Shown in pieces: positions 6,963 through 11,857 of a stretch of DNA of 11,857 bases. This stretch comes from Zoogloeaceae bacterium (GTDB lineage: Bacteria; Pseudomonadota; Gammaproteobacteria; Burkholderiales; Rhodocyclaceae). The notes below the pieces were generated by a model. The model worked only from the letters and a program-made list of their open reading frames with translations, was not told the origin of the DNA and made no database searches. Numbering within the stretch: the first letter of the stretch is position 1; every line of letters begins with the position of its first letter. A program made the translations under genes and the position numbers. Location of the stretch: positions 1 to 11,857 of the forward strand of contig JAIRLE010000024.1 in assembly GCA_031259605.1 (NCBI GenBank), given 5' to 3'.

Positions 6963-7870
6963 AGCAGCGCGGCGATCTGAAGGTCTGGGCGTGGGTTTCC
7001 ATCGCGGCGGCGTTCGTCACCATCTCCCTGAAAACCTGGGCCTGGCACGTCAGCGGCTCGGTGGGGCTGCTGTCGGACGCGCTTGAATCGCTGGTCAATC
7101 TCGCCGGCGCGATCATGGCCTTGTGGATGCTCACCATCGCCGCCAGACCCGCGGACGCAAAACACGCCTACGGTCACAGCAAGGCCGAATATTTCGCCAG
7201 CGGCTTCGAGGGATTGTTGATTCTGCTGGCCGCCCTGGGCATCGCTTGGGCGGCGATACAGCGGTTCCTGCATCCGGTGGCGCTCATGGCGGCGGACGCG
7301 GGGTTGCTGGCTTCCAGCCTGGCCGTGTGCATCAATTTCCTTGTCGCGCGGCTTCTTCTGCGCGAAGGGAAAAAACATCACGCCATCGCGCTGGAAGCGG
7401 ACGCCGAGCACCTGATGACCGATGTCTGGACATCTGTCGGCGTTATCGCCGGCGTCGCTGCGGCGGTGATTTCCGGTTGGCTGTGGCTGGACCCGCTCCT
7501 TGCATTGTTTGTCGCCCTGCATATCCTGTGGACGGGTGGGCGGCTGCTTTATCGCTCGGTTTCCGGTCTCATGGATAGCGCCCTGCCGCGCGAAGAACAG
7601 GCGCAGATCGATGCCATCCTGAAAACCTGGCGGCGGCAGGGCATCGAATTCCACGCCCTGTTAACCCGCGAAGCCGCCTCCCGCGTGTTCATTTCCCTGC
7701 ACGTGCTGACGCCAGGCACGTGGAGCGTCCAGCAAGGACACGATCTGGCGGAACAAATCGAAGCCGACATTCGCCGCGCCATCCCGCGCGCGCATGTCAT
7801 CACCCACCTTGAACCCATTGAAGACCCGGCCTCGCAGGAAGACCTGACGCTGGATCGCTCCGCGCCATGA
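6959..7870 (+). CDS. Cation diffusion facilitator (CDF) family metal exporter, FieF/YiiP-like
   Basis: A 303-residue CDF transporter, the same size as E. coli FieF/YiiP (300). It has six predicted inner-membrane helices and a cytoplasmic metal-binding C-domain, and would exchange a divalent metal for protons. The TM5 ligands HLMTD (His151, Asp155) and the inter-helix site DAKHAYGH (Asp66, His69, His73) match YiiP sites A and B at an offset of two. In the C-domain, His232, His248, His261, His283 and Glu285 fall at the positions of the YiiP dimer-site residues. The TM2 half of site A is altered: ALESLVN gives Glu43 and Asn47 where YiiP has Asp45 and Asp49, with an extra Asp40. The metal cannot be assigned from this (Zn, Fe, Mn or other). 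The gene overlaps recC upstream and recB downstream by four bases each, so it appears locked into the recombination operon. Confidence 0.93.
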   Translation: MKQRGDLKVWAWVSIAAAFVTISLKTWAWHVSGSVGLLSDALESLVNLAGAIMALWMLTIAARPADAKHAYGHSKAEYFASGFEGLLILLAALGIAWAAIQRFLHPVALMAADAGLLASSLAVCINFLVARLLLREGKKHHAIALEADAEHLMTDVWTSVGVIAGVAAAVISGWLWLDPLLALFVALHILWTGGRLLYRSVSGLMDSALPREEQAQIDAILKTWRRQGIEFHALLTREAASRVFISLHVLTPGTWSVQQGHDLAEQIEADIRRAIPRAHVITHLEPIEDPASQEDLTLDRSAP

Positions 7871-10800
7871 ACGACGAGCTGGATGTGCTCAACTGTCCGC
7901 TTTCCGGCGGCGTCACCCTGATCGAAGCCTCGGCGGGCACGGGCAAGACCTGGGCCATCTGCGCACTGGTGCTGCGCCTCGTGCTGGAGCAACAACGCGC
8001 CATCGGCGAAATCCTGATCCTCACCTTCACCCGCGCCGCGACCGCCGAATTGAAAGAACGGGTGCGCGGGCGGCTGCTGGAGACGATGGCGTTTCTGGAA
8101 TATGGCCAACACGCCGATGACAATTTCATTCCGTGGCTTATCGCCGCGCTCGAGGAGAAGGGCAAGAGCCGTGCCGAAATGCGGGCATGTCTGCGCCACG
8201 CCCTCGTCACCTTCGACGAGGCCGCCATTTTCACGCTGCACGGCTTTTGCCAGCGCGCGCTTTCCGACGCGCCCTTTGCCGCGGGACAACCCTTTACGCA
8301 GGAATTTGTCGGCGCGGAACGCGGCAATGACGATCTGCTGCATGAAACCGTTGCCGATTACTGGCGGCGGACGATCCTGCAAGACACACTGGCGCCCGTG
8401 CGACTGGAGGCGCTGCTGGAAAAACCAGCGGCGGAAAAATTCAGTCCGGATATGCTCTTTCGCCTTGCCCGGCGCGCCCTGCAAAAGCCACTGGCGCGCG
8501 CGCTCTGGCCAGAGATGGCGGCGGCAACGGTGGAAACAGCAAAAACGGCCTTCGATGCGGCGCTTGCGGCAGCCAGGACGTGCTGGCAAGCCGAACGCGG
8601 CACAATTGTTGCCTTGCTGGAGGCCGCGTGCGCGCAAGGCGTCCTGAACAGGCAGAGCTTCAAGCCGGGAGAACCCACGCGCTGGGCGAGGGAATGGGAT
8701 ACCTGGTTTTCCGATGGCAAGGCGGCGCTATCGGGCAACCTGCAAAAATTTTGTCAAAGCGTTTTGACGGCCAGGACGAAAAAGGAACAAGCGCCGCCCA
8801 CGCACACATTTTTCGCGCTGGCGGAAACGCTGTGCCGATGCGATGCCGCGCGGCAGGCCTGGAAAGAAAGCGAACGGCTTTGCCTGTGCCGGGAATTTCT
8901 CGACGCCTTGCCGGAAGAATTGGCGGCGCGCAAACAGCGTCTGCGCCAGGTGGATTTTGACGACATGCCGATCAATCTCGACCGCGCCCTCTGCGATGAA
9001 CGTCGCGGCACACGACTGGCGGCACGTTTACGGCAGGATTATCCGGTTGCGCTGATCGACGAATTCCAGGATACCGACCCGCTGCAAGCGCGTATTTTCG
9101 AGCGCATTTACGCTGCTGAAGACAAGATGGAAAACGGCGCGGCATTGTTTTTGGTGGGTGACCCCAAGCAGGCGATTTTCAGTTTCCGGATGGCGGATCT
9201 GCACACTTACCTGGCGATGCGCGACAAGGTGAATCGCCGCTACAGCCTGGAGAAGAACCAGCGTTCCGCCTCCGGCATATTGACGGGGCTGAATGCCCTG
9301 TTTGCCGCCAATCCCCGCGCCTTCATGCTGGACAATCTGGTTTTCAGCCCCGCCCGGCGCGGCGAAAAACCCTTGCCGGATTTTGTTGACGCCCGTATGC
9401 CCGCGCCCAAGCCCTGGCAGCTTTGGCAACTGCCAATGGACAACAATGGCAAGGCCATGGACAAAAAGGCGGCGGAACAATGGGCGGCAAAAGCCACGGC
9501 GGAAGAAATCGTCCGTCTGCTGGAAGCGGCGGGACAAGGGTTGATTCACAAGGATGGCGTGGCGCTGACCGCGAAAAACATGGCGGTGCTGGTGCGCACG
9601 CACGCGCAGGGCAGCCTGATGAAACGAGCGCTGGCCGCCGTAGGGCTACAGGCGGCGGAACTGACGCAAAACAGCGTCTTTGCCAGCGTGGAAGCGCAGG
9701 AAGTGAATTGCCTGCTCCACGCCCTGTTGCAGCCGCAGGATGCGCGCCGGGTCAAGGCGGCGCTGGCGACCACGCTAATCGGCTGGACGGCGGCGGAGAT
9801 CGCCGCGCTGGAGGACGACGCGCTGCATACTGAATTCGACGTCATCATGCGGCATTTCCAAGAGGGACGGCGGTTGTGGCAGGGAAAAGGGGTGCTCGCC
9901 GCACTTGCCGCCCTGGCGCGGCAATACGCGTTCAATACCCGTCTGCTCCAGCAGACGGAAGGCGAGCGGCGGCAGACCAATGTGCGCCATCTGTTCGAGT
10001 TGCTGCATCAAGCCGCGCGCACGGCACGCGAGCCGGAGCAACTCATGCGCTGGTACACCGCCCGCATCAAGGATTCGGTTGCGGACGAGGCCAGCCTGTT
10101 GCGTCTGGAGTCCGAACGCGATCTGGTCAAGATCGTCACTGTCCACAAGGCCAAGGGGCTGGAATTCGATGTGGTGTTCTGTCCCTTTTTCTGGGGAGAA
10201 AACGCCAGGCCGAAAAGCGACGGCCTGCCGGGATGCCTCTACCATGAGGCGACAGGCGATTTCGTCATCGACTATCGTCCCGAGCATCAGGAGGCTGGGA
10301 AAAAACGCTGCGCGCTCGAACAGGCGGCGGAAAGTTTGCGTCTTTTCTACGTGGCGCTGACCCGTCCGGTGTACCGCTGCTATCTGGTCTGGGGCGAGTA
10401 CCGGCATAAAAACAGCGATCTCGAAAGTCGCAAAAGCCTGTTGAACTGGTTGATTGCGGGCAAGGATCACACGCCGCAAGACTGGATGGCAGGCGACAGC
10501 AAGACGCTGCCCACTTCGGAACGCCTTGCCGCCATCTGGCAAAAGCGGGCGCGGGAAATGGACGCCGACCTCGCAGAATTGCCCCCGTCGGGCCGCCATC
10601 GTCATGTCGAGAGCAAGATAAGCGCGCCGCAATACACCGCGTTACACGCCAAACGCCGACTTTTCCCCGACTGGCGCACGGACAGTTTTTCCGGCCTGCT
10701 GCGCGGCGCGCGCTGGAGTAGTGAAGAACGCGATCAGGATCAGGGCGCACAGGGCGAAATGGCGGAATCCGACGCCAGACTGCCGTCCTTTCCAGCCGAC

Positions 10801-11526
10801 GACCCGCTGTTGTTCCCGCGCGGGGGGCGCGCCGGGGATTGCATACACGCCCTGTTCGAGCGCATCGACTTCACGGATACGGCGAGCTTCGCGCCCGCCG
10901 CCGCCGCCGTTCTGCAACAGTATCCGCAGCACGGCGGCATCGCGCCGGAGCGTCTGGCCGCCATGCTTTCCCGTCTGGCAAGCGAGGTGTTGTCCGTGCC
11001 TCTGCCCTTGACGGACGGCGATATTTGCCTCAATCAATTGCCGCGCCAGCGGCGTCTGACGGAATTCGCCTTTCATCTGCCCGCGCAAGGACTCGACCCC
11101 GCGCGGCTGCAAAGCCTGATGGCCGCGCACGGCGAACCGCTGCCGCAGCTTGCCGCCGCGCCGCTTTCCGGCTATCTCAAAGGCTACATCGATCTGGTGT
11201 TCGCGCATGCCGGGCGTTATTACGTGCTTGACTGGAAAAGCAACCACCTGGGCTTTTTTCCAGAAAACTACGCCGCGCCCGCCTTGAGGCAGGTCATGAC
11301 CACCCACGCCTACACCCTGCAAGCCCGCCTCTACCTGCTGGCGCTGCACCGCTACCTGAAATTCCGCCTGCCCGACTACGACCCCGCGCGCCACCTGGGC
11401 GGCGCTTGTTATCTGTTCCTCCGCGCCCTGAAACCGGAATGGCAACCCCTGGCTTCCCCTGTCGGTGTTGTTCTGCTAAAGCCGGATTGGGCGCAATTAC
11501 AGGCGCTGGAAGAGTTGTTGTCGTAA
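7867..11526 (+). CDS. recB: Exodeoxyribonuclease V subunit beta (RecB helicase-nuclease)
   Basis: A 1219-residue RecB (E. coli 1180), the 3'-5' helicase and sole nuclease of RecBCD, which resects double-strand breaks and loads RecA. Helicase motifs in order are Walker A ASAGTGKT (21-28) and TFTRAATAELKERV (53-66). Walker B DEFQDTD is at 398-404, GDPKQAIFSFR at 431-441, TVHKAKGLEFDVVF at 758-771, and motif VI LFYVALTR at 826-833. The C-terminal RecB-family nuclease is intact. It has His994 in AGDCIH, a candidate acid Glu1066, Asp1109 in GYIDL, Asp1122 and Lys1124 in LDWKSN, and QARLY (1152-1156). These parallel E. coli His956, Asp1067, Asp1080 and Lys1082. The start overlaps the transporter stop by four bases and has no clear Shine-Dalgarno, so translation is probably coupled. 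No recD follows; a palindromic element begins 28 bp after the TAA stop. Confidence 0.97.
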   Translation: MNDELDVLNCPLSGGVTLIEASAGTGKTWAICALVLRLVLEQQRAIGEILILTFTRAATAELKERVRGRLLETMAFLEYGQHADDNFIPWLIAALEEKGKSRAEMRACLRHALVTFDEAAIFTLHGFCQRALSDAPFAAGQPFTQEFVGAERGNDDLLHETVADYWRRTILQDTLAPVRLEALLEKPAAEKFSPDMLFRLARRALQKPLARALWPEMAAATVETAKTAFDAALAAARTCWQAERGTIVALLEAACAQGVLNRQSFKPGEPTRWAREWDTWFSDGKAALSGNLQKFCQSVLTARTKKEQAPPTHTFFALAETLCRCDAARQAWKESERLCLCREFLDALPEELAARKQRLRQVDFDDMPINLDRALCDERRGTRLAARLRQDYPVALIDEFQDTDPLQARIFERIYAAEDKMENGAALFLVGDPKQAIFSFRMADLHTYLAMRDKVNRRYSLEKNQRSASGILTGLNALFAANPRAFMLDNLVFSPARRGEKPLPDFVDARMPAPKPWQLWQLPMDNNGKAMDKKAAEQWAAKATAEEIVRLLEAAGQGLIHKDGVALTAKNMAVLVRTHAQGSLMKRALAAVGLQAAELTQNSVFASVEAQEVNCLLHALLQPQDARRVKAALATTLIGWTAAEIAALEDDALHTEFDVIMRHFQEGRRLWQGKGVLAALAALARQYAFNTRLLQQTEGERRQTNVRHLFELLHQAARTAREPEQLMRWYTARIKDSVADEASLLRLESERDLVKIVTVHKAKGLEFDVVFCPFFWGENARPKSDGLPGCLYHEATGDFVIDYRPEHQEAGKKRCALEQAAESLRLFYVALTRPVYRCYLVWGEYRHKNSDLESRKSLLNWLIAGKDHTPQDWMAGDSKTLPTSERLAAIWQKRAREMDADLAELPPSGRHRHVESKISAPQYTALHAKRRLFPDWRTDSFSGLLRGARWSSEERDQDQGAQGEMAESDARLPSFPADDPLLFPRGGRAGDCIHALFERIDFTDTASFAPAAAAVLQQYPQHGGIAPERLAAMLSRLASEVLSVPLPLTDGDICLNQLPRQRRLTEFAFHLPAQGLDPARLQSLMAAHGEPLPQLAAAPLSGYLKGYIDLVFAHAGRYYVLDWKSNHLGFFPENYAAPALRQVMTTHAYTLQARLYLLALHRYLKFRLPDYDPARHLGGACYLFLRALKPEWQPLASPVGVVLLKPDWAQLQALEELLS

Positions 11527-11554
11527 AGCATATCAATAAAAAGAGGCGCTAATC

Positions 11555-11668
11555 TAGGGAAGCCGATTTATCGTCATTGCGAGGGGCGAAGCCCCGTGGC
11601 AATCCATACTGTCCGTGGATTGCTTCGCTGCGCTCGCAATGACAATTGATTTAATCGGGCACTCCCCA
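11555..11668. repeat. MITE/REP-like palindromic element after recB
   Basis: Nested inverted repeats are visible. A perfect 11-bp pair GTCATTGCGAG (11573-11583) and CTCGCAATGAC (11633-11643) encloses two smaller stems. These are GGGGC/GCCCC (11583-11595) and GCAATCCA/TGGATTGC (11599-11623). Imperfect outer arms (AGGGAAGCCGATTTA versus the complement of TAATCGGGCACTCCCC) extend the element to about 114 bp. The CATTGCGAG ... GCAATCC core is a motif I know as recurrent in intergenic repeats of many proteobacterial genomes. No transposase is encoded. The borders are approximate. Confidence 0.72.
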
Positions 11669-11729
11669 GGTTATAGCAAATTAACTTGATGTAGCCCATG
11701 CCAATCCGCGCCTTTCTCGTCGGGATGAC

Positions 11730-11857
11730 GTGGAACGACATAATTACTATAAAATTTATCTTTACGAAAAAGACCGTCTTAAAAAGAGGGAAGGAAAAGA
11801 ACCCGAGATCATCAGTAACATGCCTCGGGTTGAAAAAATACGCGAATTGACATGTGC
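11730..11857 (+). CDS. Possible 5' end of an unidentified gene running off the right edge
   Basis: A frame with no stop runs from 11685 to the window end. Candidate starts are GTG at 11730 (VERHNYYKIYLYEKDRLKKR...) and ATG at 11820 (MPRVEKIRELTC...). The predicted peptide is Lys/Glu-rich and low in GC. Neither start has a convincing ribosome-binding site. An alternative ATG at 11725 in another frame gives only about 42 codons before a TGA at 11851-11853. I cannot identify a family, and an open frame this short can occur by chance. Confidence 0.18.
   Translation, partial: MERHNYYKIYLYEKDRLKKREGKEPEIISNMPRVEKIRELTC
11800..11831 (-). terminator. Hairpin near right edge, possible terminator of a leftward gene
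   Basis: AACCCGAG (11800-11807) pairs perfectly with CTCGGGTT (11824-11831) across a 16-base loop. Read on the minus strand, the hairpin is followed by CTTTTCCTTCCC, a broken T-rich tract. It could end a gene coming leftward from beyond the window. On the + strand an A-run follows instead. The large loop keeps confidence low. Confidence 0.25.

Larger units (their letters stand above)
11669..11857. other. AT-rich tail with no confident gene
   Basis: Base composition falls clearly from that of recB, with A/T-rich stretches such as 11740-11800. A short inverted motif CGTC-GGAT-GACG (about 11718-11730) looks like a fragment of another REP-type repeat. No recD-like sequence, tRNA or clear promoter is evident. 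Two weak open frames run near the right edge. The composition hints at acquired or decaying DNA beyond the recombination operon. Confidence 0.5.

Overview
The window is a GC-rich stretch of a Gram-negative proteobacterial chromosome. LpxC (lipid A synthesis), DgkA and a full-size RecB/RecC pair establish the Gram-negative identity. Placement in Betaproteobacteria is my inference from protein style and composition, not something the sequence proves. All recognisable genes lie on the + strand.

Layout. The left edge holds the 3' end of lpxC (1-347), followed after 11 bp by a 62-residue, two-segment membrane protein (359-547). A 169-bp repeat (564-732) fills the gap before uvrB (753-2819). Past uvrB come a nested GC-rich stem-loop (2824-2889) and a second, inverted copy of the same repeat (2957-3093). 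The two copies therefore bracket the excision-repair gene as facing inverted repeats. After a short stretch with two competing hairpins (3147-3204) comes a tight block: dgkA (3270-3668), recC (3684-6962), a cation diffusion facilitator transporter (6959-7870) and recB (7867-11526). The last three genes are chained by 4-bp ATGA overlaps. Downstream of recB lie a MITE/REP-like palindromic element (11555-11668) and an AT-rich tail with no confidently called gene.

Function. The cargo is mainly DNA repair: UvrB for nucleotide excision and RecB plus RecC for double-strand-break resection. Envelope functions are mixed in: LpxC, DgkA and a metal exporter. The most notable arrangement is the metal exporter between recC and recB, the slot held in Escherichia coli by ptrA. 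recD, which follows recB in E. coli, is not present in the 331 bp after recB. I see no wholly new defence or mobile system. The unusual content is the repeat pair around uvrB, the operon architecture, and the non-coding structures.
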